DNA of 64,000 bases, from contig NZ_FOLD01000001.1 of NCBI RefSeq assembly GCF_900112225.1, forward strand, positions 186,001 to 250,000. The letters are read 5' to 3'. The translations under genes and the position numbers were made by a program. Below are positions 1 through 9,297 of the stretch, piece after piece. The DNA comes from Massilia yuzhufengensis. Its GTDB lineage: Bacteria > Pseudomonadota > Gammaproteobacteria > Burkholderiales > Burkholderiaceae_D. Position 1 is the first letter of the stretch. Each line of letters starts with the position of its first letter. The notes under the pieces were generated by a model. It had not been told where the DNA came from and made no database searches. It worked only from the letters and a program-made list of their open reading frames with translations.

Positions 1-1106
1 TGGCGCTGAACTACCTGGGCCAGGGCGGCCTGCTCATCATGCAGCCGGACGCGGTCGACAACCCCTTCTTCCACCAGCTCGGCACCTGGAGCGTGTTCCC
101 GCTGGTGATCCTGTCGACCATGGCGGCCGTCATCGCCTCGCAGGCCACCATCTCGGGCACCTACTCGATGACCAAGCAAGCCATCGCGCTCGGCCTGCTG
201 CCGCGCATGCGCATCCTGCACACCTCGGAAAGCGAGATCGGCCAGATCTACATCCCGGCGGTGAACTGGGTGCAGCTGGCGGTGGTGCTCATCGCCGTGG
301 TGGGCTTCGGTTCCTCGGACGAGCTGGCCGGCGCCTACGGCATCGCGGTCACCGCCACCATGATGGCCACCACCATCCTCACCTTCTTCGTCACCCGCTA
401 CCGCTGGCAGCTGCCCCTGGGCCTGTGCCTGCTGGCGACCGGCTTCTTCCTGGTGATCGACGTCATGCTGTTCTCGTCGACCACGCTGAAACTGCTGCAC
501 GGCGGCTGGTTCCCGCTGCTGCTGGGCACCGTGCTGCTGACCCTGATGCTGACCTGGAAGCGCGGCCGCGAACTGGTGTTCGAGAACCTGGAAAAGCACG
601 CGATCCCGCTGGAAGCCTTCATGGAATCGCTGTTCGTGGCGCCGCCGGCGCGGGTGCCGGGCACCGCGCTGTTCCTGCGCGGCGAAAGCGACGGCGTGCC
701 GCACGCCCTGCTGCACAACCTCTCGCACAACAAAGTGTTGCATGAACGCGTCGTTTTCCTGACGGTCCATATCATCGAAGAACCATGGGTAGCGGTGGAA
801 GAACAGGTGGAGATCGCCGAACTGGGCCACAACTGCTACCAGCTCAATGTGCGCTATGGCTTCAAGGACGAACCGGACATCCCGGGCATCCTGCGCCAGT
901 GCGGCGGCCTGGGGCTGCACTTCGAGATGATGGAAACCTCCTTCTTCATCGCGCGCCAGACCGTGATCTCGGCCCCGGGCGGCGGCATGGCGCCGTGGCG
1001 CGAGCACCTGTACGTGATGATGTCGCGCAACGCCCGCGCGGCGGCCGACTACTACCAGATCCCGCCGAACCGGGTGATCGAGCTGGGCACGCAGGTGGAA
1101 ATCTGA
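1..1106 (+). CDS. kup: Kup-family potassium uptake protein, C-terminal part
   Basis: The open frame runs in from the left edge (first full codon at position 3) and ends at TGA 1104-1106, so only about the last 368 codons are visible; Kup proteins are usually near 620 residues. The visible start reads ALNYLGQGGLL, followed by NPFF, a stretch typical of the middle of Kup transporters. Four to five hydrophobic helices follow, then a cytoplasmic C-terminal domain of about 150 residues. Known role of the family: proton-coupled low-affinity K+ uptake across the inner membrane. The 5' end and promoter lie outside the window. Confidence 0.93.
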   Translation, partial: ALNYLGQGGLLIMQPDAVDNPFFHQLGTWSVFPLVILSTMAAVIASQATISGTYSMTKQAIALGLLPRMRILHTSESEIGQIYIPAVNWVQLAVVLIAVVGFGSSDELAGAYGIAVTATMMATTILTFFVTRYRWQLPLGLCLLATGFFLVIDVMLFSSTTLKLLHGGWFPLLLGTVLLTLMLTWKRGRELVFENLEKHAIPLEAFMESLFVAPPARVPGTALFLRGESDGVPHALLHNLSHNKVLHERVVFLTVHIIEEPWVAVEEQVEIAELGHNCYQLNVRYGFKDEPDIPGILRQCGGLGLHFEMMETSFFIARQTVISAPGGGMAPWREHLYVMMSRNARAAADYYQIPPNRVIELGTQVEI

Positions 1107-1212
1107 CGCTTTTACAAAAAAATACAAAGGGTGGACACACAGTGATATTTGCCTGAGGTAAGGTGCGTTGTTTCGTCATATAAACAATTTCGCATCTCCC
1201 TTAAGGACCCCC

Positions 1213-1653
1213 ATGAAGCTGAAGTTTCCCCTGATCGCCGCCTTCGTTGCCATCCTGAGCCTCACCGCCTGCGGCGGCGGCAGTGGCGATTCCGGCGGCA
1301 GCGCACCGGTGAACGCCAACAACCCGGCCGCCTTGGTCAAGACCGACAACACCCTCGGCACCGGCGCCGAAGCCGTCTCCGGCAAGACCGCCAACGTGAC
1401 CTACACCCTGTGGCTGTACAGCGCCGCGACCGCCGACCACAAGGGCACCCGCCTGGAATCGAACACCTTCTCGTTCAAGCTCGGCACCAATGCCGTGATC
1501 CCTGGCTTCGAGCAGGGCGTCACCGGCATGAAGGTCGGCGGCAAGCGCACCATCGAAGTGCCATCGAGCCTGGGCTACGGTTCGGGCGGCACCAGTGGCG
1601 TGCCGGGCAATGCCGGGCTGGTGTTCGAGATCATTCTGAACAAGGTCGAATAA
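1213..1653 (+). CDS. FKBP-type peptidyl-prolyl isomerase, lipoprotein
   Basis: A 146-residue protein. The ATG at 1213 is preferred over an upstream in-frame start at 1168 because AAGGA sits just upstream and the product then begins with a clean lipoprotein signal: MKLKF, a hydrophobic core, and the lipobox LTAC with Cys20. A Gly/Ser-rich linker follows. The FKBP domain fills the C-terminal half, shown by VIPGFEQGVTGMKVGGKR, the LGYG motif and the closing LVFEIILNKVE. It should catalyse cis-trans isomerisation at proline in the periplasm, anchored to the membrane by lipid. It is monocistronic by appearance and is followed by a hairpin terminator. Substrate specificity cannot be read from the sequence. 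Confidence 0.9.
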   Translation: MKLKFPLIAAFVAILSLTACGGGSGDSGGSAPVNANNPAALVKTDNTLGTGAEAVSGKTANVTYTLWLYSAATADHKGTRLESNTFSFKLGTNAVIPGFEQGVTGMKVGGKRTIEVPSSLGYGSGGTSGVPGNAGLVFEIILNKVE

Positions 1654-1703
1654 GACGCCGGGCGGCAGCAACGCCGCAGCGCAGTTCCAAGAGTTAAATT
1701 CAG

Positions 1704-1737
1704 AACGTCGTTCCCGCCTTCGCGGAACGACGTTTTT
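1704..1737 (+). terminator. Intrinsic terminator that is also a member of a dispersed palindrome family
   Basis: Perfect 11-bp arms AACGTCGTTCC and GGAACGACGTT surround a 9-nt loop and run into five T residues. The right arm and the following bases (GGAACGACGTTTTT then CGTTAACGAA) recur almost unchanged near 19165-19190, so the terminator belongs to the repeat family described at 14751, 19087 and 24721. Confidence 0.75.
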
Positions 1738-2172
1738 GCGTTAACGAAAAAATTGGTACAGCGAGAGTCGACGGCCATCGAATGGCTGCGCTTTTTTGCG
1801 CGCACGCCTGACGTGGCGCACATGCTGGGCGGGCCGCATGACCGAAGCTGCTGGTCCCGACCACCCAGCCCACGCGCCATGCGATCTCTCCATCTACTCC
1901 TTCTTCCGCCGTTCGCGTTCTCTTCTCCTGTCCAAGCGGTGAGGCACTGCGAACACGCCTGCCCCGCCCCCATCCCGCACTGCCTCCCCGCACCCCCGGC
2001 CCAGGCTGATCCTGACGGTTGGCTGTTGCTCGCCGGACTGGTCATCTGCATGGCAGGCAGGCTCGCCATGCAGCCGCGCAGCTAGTGCTGCGTGCACCGC
2101 TGAGCTGGCGCAGCATGCCATCGCCCCGTTTGCGACATCGTTAAGATTCTGCTAACAAGCCAAGGATCGACC
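1738..2172. other. Non-coding spacer upstream of the HAF-repeat gene
   Basis: About 430 bases with no convincing gene. Short open frames here have Pro/Cys/Ser-biased composition and no recognisable domain. The last 30 bases carry the ribosome-binding site (AAGGA, about 6 bases before the ATG at 2173). I see no sigma-54 -24/-12 pair with correct spacing, although PEP-CTERM genes in related bacteria can be under PrsK/PrsR control. Confidence 0.5.
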
Positions 2173-4236
2173 ATGTCCCTCAGCAAGTTTTTCTCAGCGC
2201 TATTGTTGCTGCCGCTGCTGGCGGCGGCACCCTGCGCGCTCGCTGACCCGCTCTACACCCTCACTTTCCTGCCCGGCGACTTCAGCGCCGCGGCCCTGGC
2301 CCAGAACGGCCAGGTGGTCGGCAGCGCGCGCGGCGGCGCGGCGGTCTGGTCGACCACGTCCACGACCTATCTTGCGTCGCTGCTGCCGGGCAGCGAAGGC
2401 CTGGCCATCAACAGCGCCGGCGCCATCGCCGGGCGCGTCGGCGCCAGCGCTTTCGTGTACGCCGACGGCGGCCTCCAGACCTTCGCGCTGCCCACGCCGC
2501 TGGCCACCTGGGCCACCGGCATCAACGATGCGGGCCAGGTCTCCGGCACCGGGCGCCTGGGTTTCGGCGAGCACACGGGCTTTCGCTACAGCGGCGGCGT
2601 GTTCACCGAGATGGGCAATTTCGGCGGCGCCCTGAGCGTGGCCAACGCCATCAATGCCGGCGGCGACCTGGCCGGTTTCGCCGGCTTTCCCACGGAGGCC
2701 TGGTTCGACCCGGACCGCCATGCCGCCGTCTACCGCGACGGCACGCTGCTCGACCTCGGCACCCTCGGCGGGCGCATCAGCGAAGCGAACGACATCAACG
2801 ACGCCGGCTTCGTCGCCGGCTGGTCGGAACTGGCCGGCGGGTCCGGCGAGCGGCCCTTCCTGTTCTCACCCGGCCAAGCGCGCATGAGCGACCTCGGTTC
2901 GCTGGGCGGCAGCGCCGGCCGCGCCAACGGCATCAATAACGCGGGCACGGTGGTGGGGCTGTCCGACATCGGCGGCCCTGACGGTTTCGACTATCACGCC
3001 TTTGTCTACGGCGCCAGCGGCATGGCCGACCTGAACACGCTGGTGGGGCCCACCGCCGGCTGGACCCTGGTGTCGGCACTGGACGTCAACGACGCCGGCC
3101 AGATCCTGGCCCAGGCCTGCAACGCGTCGCTGGCGGAATGCCGCGCGGTGCGGCTCGACCTGATTGCGGCGGTGCCCGAACCCGGCGCCTGGGCCATGCT
3201 GGCCGGCGGCGTGGTGCTGCTGCTGTGGCGCGCGCGCAAGCGCACCCTGTGGATCGTGGCGCCGGTGCTGGCCGCGCCCCTGCTCGCATCGGCGCAGGCG
3301 CTGCCAAGCTATACGCCCAGCTTCCTGCCGGCCGGGTTCACCGCCACTGCCATCAACGCGCGCGGCCAGGTCGCCGGCCTCACCGCCAATGCGGCGGCGC
3401 TGTGGGACAGCGGTGTGCTGACCGAATACACGGCCGCAGCCCCGGGTTCCTTCGCGTTCGCCCTCGACAACCGCGGCCAGATGGCGGGCGGATGGGCAGG
3501 CGATTCGTATGTGTTCGCGGCGGGCGGGGTGCGCAATGTCGGCCGCCAGGGGCTGTGGCACTCGAGCTTCGCGATCGCGATCAACGACCTGGGGGCCATC
3601 GCCGGCCGCAGCTACTGGGGCGTGGGCGAGCGCTCGCGCGGCTACGTGCTGGCGGGTGGCGTGCTGCGCATGATCCCCAGCTTCGGCGGCGACTGGAGCG
3701 ACGCCACCGCCATCAACCGCAGCGGCCAGGTGGCCGGCACCGCCGCGGTCACGGGCGACGCCATCCCCGAGCCGAACTTCCGCGCCTTTGTCTACAAGGA
3801 TAAGGCGATGCGCAACCTCGGCACGCTGGGCGGCCGCAACAGCAGCGCCAGCGACATCAACGACGCGGGGCAGGTGGCCGGGTTCTCATGGATTGCAGAA
3901 GTCGACGAGTTCGACAATCCGCGGGTTCACGCCTTCCTGTATGCGGGCGGCGTCATGCAGGATATCGGCACCCTCGGCGGCGATTATTCCAGCGCCCTCG
4001 GCATCAACAACGCCGGCATCGTCGTGGGCGAATCCACCGTCAGTACGCCCGATGGGATCGAGCAGCGCGCCTTCGGCTATGCCGGCGGCGCCATGCTCGA
4101 TTTGAATACGCGGGCCACGATGCCGGCCGGCTGGCTGCTGGTGTCGGCGCGCGACGTCAACGATGCGGGGCAGGTGCTGGCGCAAGCCTGCAGCCTGGAA
4201 GACTGCCTGTACCTGCGGCTCGACCCGGTGCCTTGA
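2173..4236 (+). CDS. Double HAF-repeat protein with an internal PEP-CTERM motif
   Basis: A 687-residue exported protein made of two similar halves. Residues 1-24 form a Sec signal ending CALA. Residues 25-333 carry HAF-type repeats (recurring INDAGQV-like and LGTLGG units). At residues 334-359 comes a complete PEP-CTERM signal: VPEP, a hydrophobic helix and the basic tail RARKR. This is followed directly by a second hydrophobic stretch ending ASAQA, like a second signal peptide, then another HAF half to residue 687. The second half stops at RLDPVP with no membrane anchor. This looks like fusion of two tandem PEP-CTERM genes. Known for the family: PEP-CTERM tails are processed by exosortase in EPS-producing bacteria. 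The function of HAF repeats is unknown. Confidence 0.85.
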   Translation: MSLSKFFSALLLLPLLAAAPCALADPLYTLTFLPGDFSAAALAQNGQVVGSARGGAAVWSTTSTTYLASLLPGSEGLAINSAGAIAGRVGASAFVYADGGLQTFALPTPLATWATGINDAGQVSGTGRLGFGEHTGFRYSGGVFTEMGNFGGALSVANAINAGGDLAGFAGFPTEAWFDPDRHAAVYRDGTLLDLGTLGGRISEANDINDAGFVAGWSELAGGSGERPFLFSPGQARMSDLGSLGGSAGRANGINNAGTVVGLSDIGGPDGFDYHAFVYGASGMADLNTLVGPTAGWTLVSALDVNDAGQILAQACNASLAECRAVRLDLIAAVPEPGAWAMLAGGVVLLLWRARKRTLWIVAPVLAAPLLASAQALPSYTPSFLPAGFTATAINARGQVAGLTANAAALWDSGVLTEYTAAAPGSFAFALDNRGQMAGGWAGDSYVFAAGGVRNVGRQGLWHSSFAIAINDLGAIAGRSYWGVGERSRGYVLAGGVLRMIPSFGGDWSDATAINRSGQVAGTAAVTGDAIPEPNFRAFVYKDKAMRNLGTLGGRNSSASDINDAGQVAGFSWIAEVDEFDNPRVHAFLYAGGVMQDIGTLGGDYSSALGINNAGIVVGESTVSTPDGIEQRAFGYAGGAMLDLNTRATMPAGWLLVSARDVNDAGQVLAQACSLEDCLYLRLDPVP

Positions 4237-4243
4237 GCCGATA

Positions 4244-4696
4244 TCAGCGCAGCATGTCGATGTGCTGGATGCCGTCTTCGTCGTAAGGCGCGGAGACGGT
4301 TTCGAAGCCGAAGCTCTGGTAGAACTTCTCGAGGTATTGCTGGGCGCCGATGCGGATGCGGTGGCCCGGGTACAGGGCCTCGGCGCATGCGATGCCGCGC
4401 GCCAGCAGCGCGCGTCCGGCGCCGCTGCCGCGCGCAGCCTGGGTCGTGATGACGCGGCCCAGCGACATCTCGTCGTACTTCACGCCGGGGCCGAGCACGC
4501 GCAGGTAGGCGACCAGCTGGCGCTTGCCCTCCAGCGTGCGCCAGCCAAGGAGGTGGTGGGCCACCGGGTCGAGGCCGTCGATGTCCGGATACAGGCAGCT
4601 TTGTTCCAGGATGAAGACCTGCTGGCGCTGGGCCAGGACTTCGTACAGGTCGGCGGGAGTGAGCGCGTCAAACGGGGAGAACTGCCAGTCGATCAT
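4244..4696 (-). CDS. elaA: ElaA-like GNAT-family N-acetyltransferase
   Basis: A 150-residue single-domain protein. The N-terminal half has the ElaA signature (LAQRQQVFILEQSCLYPDID), and the acetyl-CoA-binding region is seen as RVITTQAARGSGAGRALL. The C-terminal half has QQYLEKFYQSFGFE, typical of GNAT folds. It should transfer acetyl from acetyl-CoA to an amine in the cytoplasm; the substrate is unknown. It lies head-to-tail downstream of the deacetylase-like gene (21-base gap), and its stop is only 7 bases from the stop of the convergent HAF-repeat gene. Confidence 0.85.
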   Translation of the reverse strand: MIDWQFSPFDALTPADLYEVLAQRQQVFILEQSCLYPDIDGLDPVAHHLLGWRTLEGKRQLVAYLRVLGPGVKYDEMSLGRVITTQAARGSGAGRALLARGIACAEALYPGHRIRIGAQQYLEKFYQSFGFETVSAPYDEDGIQHIDMLR

Positions 4697-4717
4697 GGTG
4701 GTTTTAGCGGTAAGAGT

Positions 4718-5731
4718 TCATGCGGCGGTCTCGAAGCCTTCGAGGACGTTGACCGTGCTGGTGCCGGATTCCGGTGAGCCGTTGCCGCCCTCGTAGACGA
4801 AGACGGTGGGCAGGCCCAGGTGCGCGATGCGCTCGCCGATGCGCAGGAAGTCGCCGCCCTGCAGGCCGAAGCCGGGGTTCACGTCGCCGCCGAGCGAGAC
4901 CACCAGCGCTTCCGGGCGGAACATCGCCAGCTTGACGCAGGCGGTTTCCAGTGCGGCGAACCACTGCGCGCCGCCGCAGTCCGGCGCCAGCGGCAGGTTC
5001 ATGGTGGCGCCCAGTCCCGCGCCCGCGCCCTGTTCGCCGGCATGGCCTGCGTAGAACGGGTAGGCAGCACGCGGGTCGAGGTGGATCGACAGGAACAGCA
5101 CCTCATTGCGGGCGTAGAAGATGTCCTGGGTGCCGTGGCCGTGGTGGCGCGCGATATCGAGGATGGCGATGCGCGCCATGCCGTCGTCGAGCAGGTGCTG
5201 GGCCGCCAGCGCCGCATTGTTCAGGAAGGCGCCGCCGCCGAAGCGCTCGAGGCTCGCGTGGTGGCCGGGCGGACGGGTGAGGGCAAAGGTGGCGCGCTGG
5301 CCCATGCGCAGCGCGTGCGCCGCGTTCACCGCGCAGTCGGCGCCGGTCTTGGCGGCGATCCAGGTGCCGCTGGTGACGGGCGTGCGGCTGTCGGAGGCGA
5401 ACAGGCCGACGCGCGCGAAAAAATCGTCCGGCTCGGCGCCGACCTGCATGCCGTGCGGCGGCCAGATGGATGGCAGCAGGTCCTTGTTCGCGTTGACGGG
5501 ATCCTGCGCGCACCAGCTGCTCCAGGCGGTGCGCAGGAAGTGCAGGTAGCGCGGCGTGTGCACGCGCTCGAGCGAGACCAGCGGCACGCCATGCGGCGTC
5601 ACCACCTGCCCCAGGCCGCGCCGCTCGAACTCCGCCAGCGTCAGGGCGACTGCGTCGGGACGCTCGTCCCAGGGCCCCGGCTCGCCACGGCCCGTTTGCA
5701 AGGCATGGTGTTCGTTGTAAAAGGTGAGCAA
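4718..5731 (-). CDS. Histone deacetylase / acetylpolyamine amidohydrolase-fold protein, active site altered
   Basis: About 337 residues. I place the start at TTG 5731 because relatives begin with MLTFYNEHH-like sequence and this leaves 13 bases after gshA; an upstream TTG at 5785 would overlap gshA. The fold is clear: RPPGHHA (active-site His pair), GGAFLNNAA and HHGHGTQDIFY. Two conserved positions differ. The usual D-x-D-x-H zinc motif reads DIARHHG, so the second Asp (zinc ligand) is Ala, and the usual EGGY catalytic Tyr is Asn (EGGNG). The third-ligand region reads GGDVNPGFG and looks shortened. The protein may be catalytically dead or use different chemistry. The neighbouring elaA-like acetyltransferase may be functionally linked, but that is only inference. 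Confidence 0.82.
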   Translation of the reverse strand: MLTFYNEHHALQTGRGEPGPWDERPDAVALTLAEFERRGLGQVVTPHGVPLVSLERVHTPRYLHFLRTAWSSWCAQDPVNANKDLLPSIWPPHGMQVGAEPDDFFARVGLFASDSRTPVTSGTWIAAKTGADCAVNAAHALRMGQRATFALTRPPGHHASLERFGGGAFLNNAALAAQHLLDDGMARIAILDIARHHGHGTQDIFYARNEVLFLSIHLDPRAAYPFYAGHAGEQGAGAGLGATMNLPLAPDCGGAQWFAALETACVKLAMFRPEALVVSLGGDVNPGFGLQGGDFLRIGERIAHLGLPTVFVYEGGNGSPESGTSTVNVLEGFETAA

Positions 5732-5744
5732 CGCAGCCCCGCGG

Positions 5745-7340
5745 CTAGTGGTTGCCGCACAGGGTACTGCTGTTGTAGGCGGCAACGAAATCGTCGAAGC
5801 TGACGCTGTCCTGGCCTTCGATGTCGGCCTGGTCGGCCAGCGACTTGCGGACCATCTCTTCGAACAGCGCTTCCTCGGCCGGCATCAGGGGGCTGTCGCG
5901 GAAAGCAGCCGCATGCAGCTCGCTCTGGCGCAGGCCGAAAGCGGTCGCCGAACCGAGCGCGCGGATCTCTTCCAGCACGCGCGCCGACGGGGTCAGGGCC
6001 GGGTTGTCGACCTTGGCCTTCTGCAGGCCGAGCGAGGATGCGTGCACGCCGCCTTCGTTGTGCTGGTCGTCGAGCAGCCGGGCCACCGGGCCGATGCGCT
6101 CGATGAGTTCCAGCGCCCAGTCCTTGAGCAGGACTTCCTGCCCGTCGCGGGTGAGCTGCAAGCCCGGCTTGCGGCCTTCCTTCACGGTGCGCCCGAAGTT
6201 GCGCGCGTGGACCTGGCCTTCGTGGGCACTGATCAGGGGGCTTTCTTCCAGCGCGCAGAACAGCAGGAAGGCGTCGAGGAAGCGGCCGGTTTCCAGGCTG
6301 ATGCCGACCGGTTCGAACGGGTCGACGTCGAGGCAGCGCACCTCGATGTACTGCACGCCGCGGTTGCACAGCGCCTGCACCGGGCGCTCGCCGGTGCGGA
6401 TCACGCGTTTCGGGCGGATCGTCGAGTAGTACTCGTTCTCGATCTGCAGCACGTTGGTGGAGAGCTGGATCCACTCGCCGTCCTTCTTGGTGCCGAGCGC
6501 CTGGTAGGGCTCGTAGGGACGGTTGACCGCGTCCATCAGGCTGGTGACGTAGCTCTCCAGGCTGTTCTCGTGCGGGCGCAGGCCGGCCTGGGCGTCGTTC
6601 TGGTAACCGAGGTCGCTCATGCGCAGGCTGGTCGCGTGCGGCAGGTACAGCGTGTCGTCGGACAGGGTGTCGAGGCCGTGGGCGCCGCCGCGCAGGAAGC
6701 TGGTGCTCAGCGCCGGGGTGGCGCCGAACAGGTACATCAGCAGCCAGCTGTAGCGGCGGAAGTTGCGGATGGTCGCGATATAGCTTTCGGACTGGAAGTC
6801 GCGCAGCGCATGGCGGCGTTCTTCCACGATGCCTTCGCTGGCGGCCACCACTTGCCACAGCTTTTCCGGCAGCGAGTAGTTGTAGTGGATGCCCGAAATG
6901 CACTGCATCGCCTTCCCGTAGCGCAGCGCCAGGCCGCGCCGGTACACATGCTTGAGCATGCCGAGGTTCGACTTGCCGTACCAGGCGATCTCGATGCCTT
7001 CTTCCGGCGGCAGTTCGCCCGGCATCGACACGCTCCACAGCATCTCCTCGCCCAGGCGGGCATGGGCGAAGCGGTGGATCGCGTCGAGGTGGTTCAGCAC
7101 GGTCGAGATGTCGTGCTCGGCCGGGGTGATGAACTCCAGCAGGGCTTCGGCGTAGTCGGTGGTGATCTGCGGATGGGTCAGTGCCGAACCGAGTTGCGCC
7201 GGGTGCGGGGTGCGCGCCAGGTGGCCGTGCCGGTCCACGCGCAGGGTTTCACGTTCGATGCCACGCAGGCCCTGGCCGAGCAGGGCGCGGTGGTCGTCGT
7301 CGTCGAGAAGTGCCAGGCGGCGGGTGAGTTGGTTCGACAC
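5745..7340 (-). CDS. gshA: Glutamate-cysteine ligase, E. coli type
   Basis: A 531-residue protein starting at GTG 7340, with AAAGGAA about 6 bases upstream. It has the N-terminal GIERETLRV motif, [16 protein letters not shown] sequence near residue 63, and [12 protein letters not shown] and [11 protein letters not shown], all typical of proteobacterial type 1 GshA. It joins glutamate and cysteine in an ATP-dependent step, the first and limiting step of glutathione synthesis, in the cytoplasm. Length matches the family. It is followed within 13 bases by the deacetylase-fold gene, so the two are probably co-transcribed. Confidence 0.95.
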   Translation of the reverse strand: MSNQLTRRLALLDDDDHRALLGQGLRGIERETLRVDRHGHLARTPHPAQLGSALTHPQITTDYAEALLEFITPAEHDISTVLNHLDAIHRFAHARLGEEMLWSVSMPGELPPEEGIEIAWYGKSNLGMLKHVYRRGLALRYGKAMQCISGIHYNYSLPEKLWQVVAASEGIVEERRHALRDFQSESYIATIRNFRRYSWLLMYLFGATPALSTSFLRGGAHGLDTLSDDTLYLPHATSLRMSDLGYQNDAQAGLRPHENSLESYVTSLMDAVNRPYEPYQALGTKKDGEWIQLSTNVLQIENEYYSTIRPKRVIRTGERPVQALCNRGVQYIEVRCLDVDPFEPVGISLETGRFLDAFLLFCALEESPLISAHEGQVHARNFGRTVKEGRKPGLQLTRDGQEVLLKDWALELIERIGPVARLLDDQHNEGGVHASSLGLQKAKVDNPALTPSARVLEEIRALGSATAFGLRQSELHAAAFRDSPLMPAEEALFEEMVRKSLADQADIEGQDSVSFDDFVAAYNSSTLCGNH

Positions 7341-7419
7341 GGATGTTTCCTTTCTTATACTGCCAATGCGGATTGGAGCAGAGAGTAACCGAAAAACGGC
7401 AAGTGCGCCGGGAGGCCCC

Positions 7420-9225
7420 TCATTCCGGTTTGGGCAGGCTTTTCGGCGCCGCGGCGGGCGGCGCGGGCGGCGCCGGGGCGGCCGGCTTGCCTGCCTCTTT
7501 TTCGTTCAGGATCCAGCGTTCGACCTGCTGTTGCAGCTGGTCCAGTGGCAGCGCGCCGCCTTTCAGCACGGCGTCGTGGAAGCGGCGCAGGTCGAAACGC
7601 TCGCCCAGCGCCTGCCTGGCGCGCTCGCGCAGGGCCTTGATGCGCAGCTGGCCGATCTTGTAGGCCAGCGCCTGGGCCGGCCGCGCGATGTAGCGGTCCA
7701 CTTCCGCTTCGTTGTCCGCCAGCGGGTTGGCGGTATGCGCGTTCAGGTAGTCGATCGCCTGCTTGCGCGACCAGCCCATGCCGTGGATGCCGGTATCGAC
7801 CACCAGCCGCGCGGCGCGCAGCATCTCTTCGTTCAGGTGGCCGAAGCGGGTGAACGGATCGTCGAAGAAGCCCAGCGCCGGTCCCAGGCTTTCGGCATAG
7901 GTGGCCCAGCCTTCGCCGAAGGCCTCGTACCAGGCGTGGCGGCGAAACGCCGGCAGGTCGAGCAGCTGGGCGCGCGCCACCTGCAGGTGGTGGCCGGGCA
8001 CCCCTTCGTGCAGCGCCACGCTGTCAACCTGCCACACCGGGCGCGACGCCAGTTGCGCGGTGTTGACCACCAGCGCGGCGCTGCGGTCCTTGCTGCCGGC
8101 TTCGTAGTAGGCGACCGGCTGGCCCGCACCATCCTGGTTCATGGGCTTGACGGCGATGCCGGCGTCGGCAATGGTGGCCACTACCTTCGGCAGCCTGGCC
8201 TGCGCCCGCGCCAGCGCCTTGCGGTAGCGCGCCAGCAGGGCCTCGGGCTGCGTGAAAAACAGGCGCTGGTCCGAGCGCGCGAACACGATGAATTTGTCGA
8301 AGCCGCCGCGAAAGCCGGTGCGCGGGATCACGGTGTCGATCTCGGCGCGGATCCGGGCCACTTCCTTCAGGCCGAGCGCGTGCACCTCGGCCGGCGTGAG
8401 CGCGGTGGTGGTGGCGCTGCGCACCAGGAAGGCATACCAGGCCGCCCCGCCCGGCAGCGCCGAGGCGCCGATGGTCTCGCGCGCACTGGGGAGGTATTCC
8501 AGGCGCAGGAAGGTTTCCAGCATGTCGAGGGCGGCGGCGGCATCGGCCAGCGCCGAGATGCTGTCGCTGACGAGGTCTTCGCGCGCGCTGGCGTCGATCG
8601 AGGCCGGGATGCGCTGGAAGGGCGCGTTCAGCGGCCCGTCGGCGATGGTCTCGCGCAGCTGGCGCAGCGCGTCCGGCACCGGCGCCATGGCTACCTTCGG
8701 CACGCTCCAGCCGGCGCGCATCCCCGCGCGCAGTTGCTCGACCAGGCCGTCGACGTGGACCGGCAGCGCGTCGAGGCGCCACAGGTAGTTGCGGTAGTCC
8801 TGCTCGGTGGTAAAGGGCATTTGCGCGACCAGGCGCGGCAGGCGCAAGTGCAGGCCGTCCCAGGCGCTGAGCGGTTGCGGGTCGAAGGCGGTGAAGGCGG
8901 CGGCGGCCAGCGCCTGCTCGCGCGCGGCCACGAACAGCTCGTAGGAGACCAGGCTTTTCCCGTCGAGCTGGGCGCGGTCGAGCTGACGCGCTTCATTCAA
9001 GACCTGGCGCGCGTGCTCGGCGGCGGCGCTGCGCGCGGCCAGCGAGGTGTCGGTGAGCAGGGCGTCGTGGCGGTGCTCGCCGATGCCGGTCGCGTATTCC
9101 GGCTGCTGGCGCAACTGCCACTGCCATTCTCGCTCGAACAGCCGGCGCGCGGTCTCGGCCGCCGTGTCGGCGGCGCCGCAGGCGAGGGGAACGAGCAGGA
9201 AGATCGAGGCGAAGAAGGTGCGCAT
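7420..9225 (-). CDS. DUF885-family secreted protein, probable metallopeptidase
   Basis: A 601-residue protein with a Sec signal at residues 1-18 ([18 protein letters not shown]). The DUF885 hallmark [13 protein letters not shown], a zinc-binding-like His cluster, lies near residue 395, followed by [11 protein letters not shown], another conserved family stretch. A Pro/Ala-rich tail ends the protein. The family is regarded as probable zinc peptidases or carboxypeptidase-like enzymes; no substrate can be assigned. A cysteine near position 16 could make it a lipoprotein, but the lipobox is weak. It sits alone between prmC and gshA on the same strand, with about 70-80 bases on each side. Confidence 0.88.
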   Translation of the reverse strand: MRTFFASIFLLVPLACGAADTAAETARRLFEREWQWQLRQQPEYATGIGEHRHDALLTDTSLAARSAAAEHARQVLNEARQLDRAQLDGKSLVSYELFVAAREQALAAAAFTAFDPQPLSAWDGLHLRLPRLVAQMPFTTEQDYRNYLWRLDALPVHVDGLVEQLRAGMRAGWSVPKVAMAPVPDALRQLRETIADGPLNAPFQRIPASIDASAREDLVSDSISALADAAAALDMLETFLRLEYLPSARETIGASALPGGAAWYAFLVRSATTTALTPAEVHALGLKEVARIRAEIDTVIPRTGFRGGFDKFIVFARSDQRLFFTQPEALLARYRKALARAQARLPKVVATIADAGIAVKPMNQDGAGQPVAYYEAGSKDRSAALVVNTAQLASRPVWQVDSVALHEGVPGHHLQVARAQLLDLPAFRRHAWYEAFGEGWATYAESLGPALGFFDDPFTRFGHLNEEMLRAARLVVDTGIHGMGWSRKQAIDYLNAHTANPLADNEAEVDRYIARPAQALAYKIGQLRIKALRERARQALGERFDLRRFHDAVLKGGALPLDQLQQQVERWILNEKEAGKPAAPAPPAPPAAAPKSLPKPE

Positions 9226-9297
9226 GCGTTGCCCGGGCGCTGGGCTGGCAGTCAGGGACTGGTCATTGTAACAAGACCCCGGGCGGGGCCGCGCGGG

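Noticed and set aside
2060..2172. sigma-54 promoter before the PEP-CTERM gene (TGGCGC near 2105)
   Set aside because: The distance from GG to the next GC is not the required 10 bases, so it does not fit a -24/-12 promoter.
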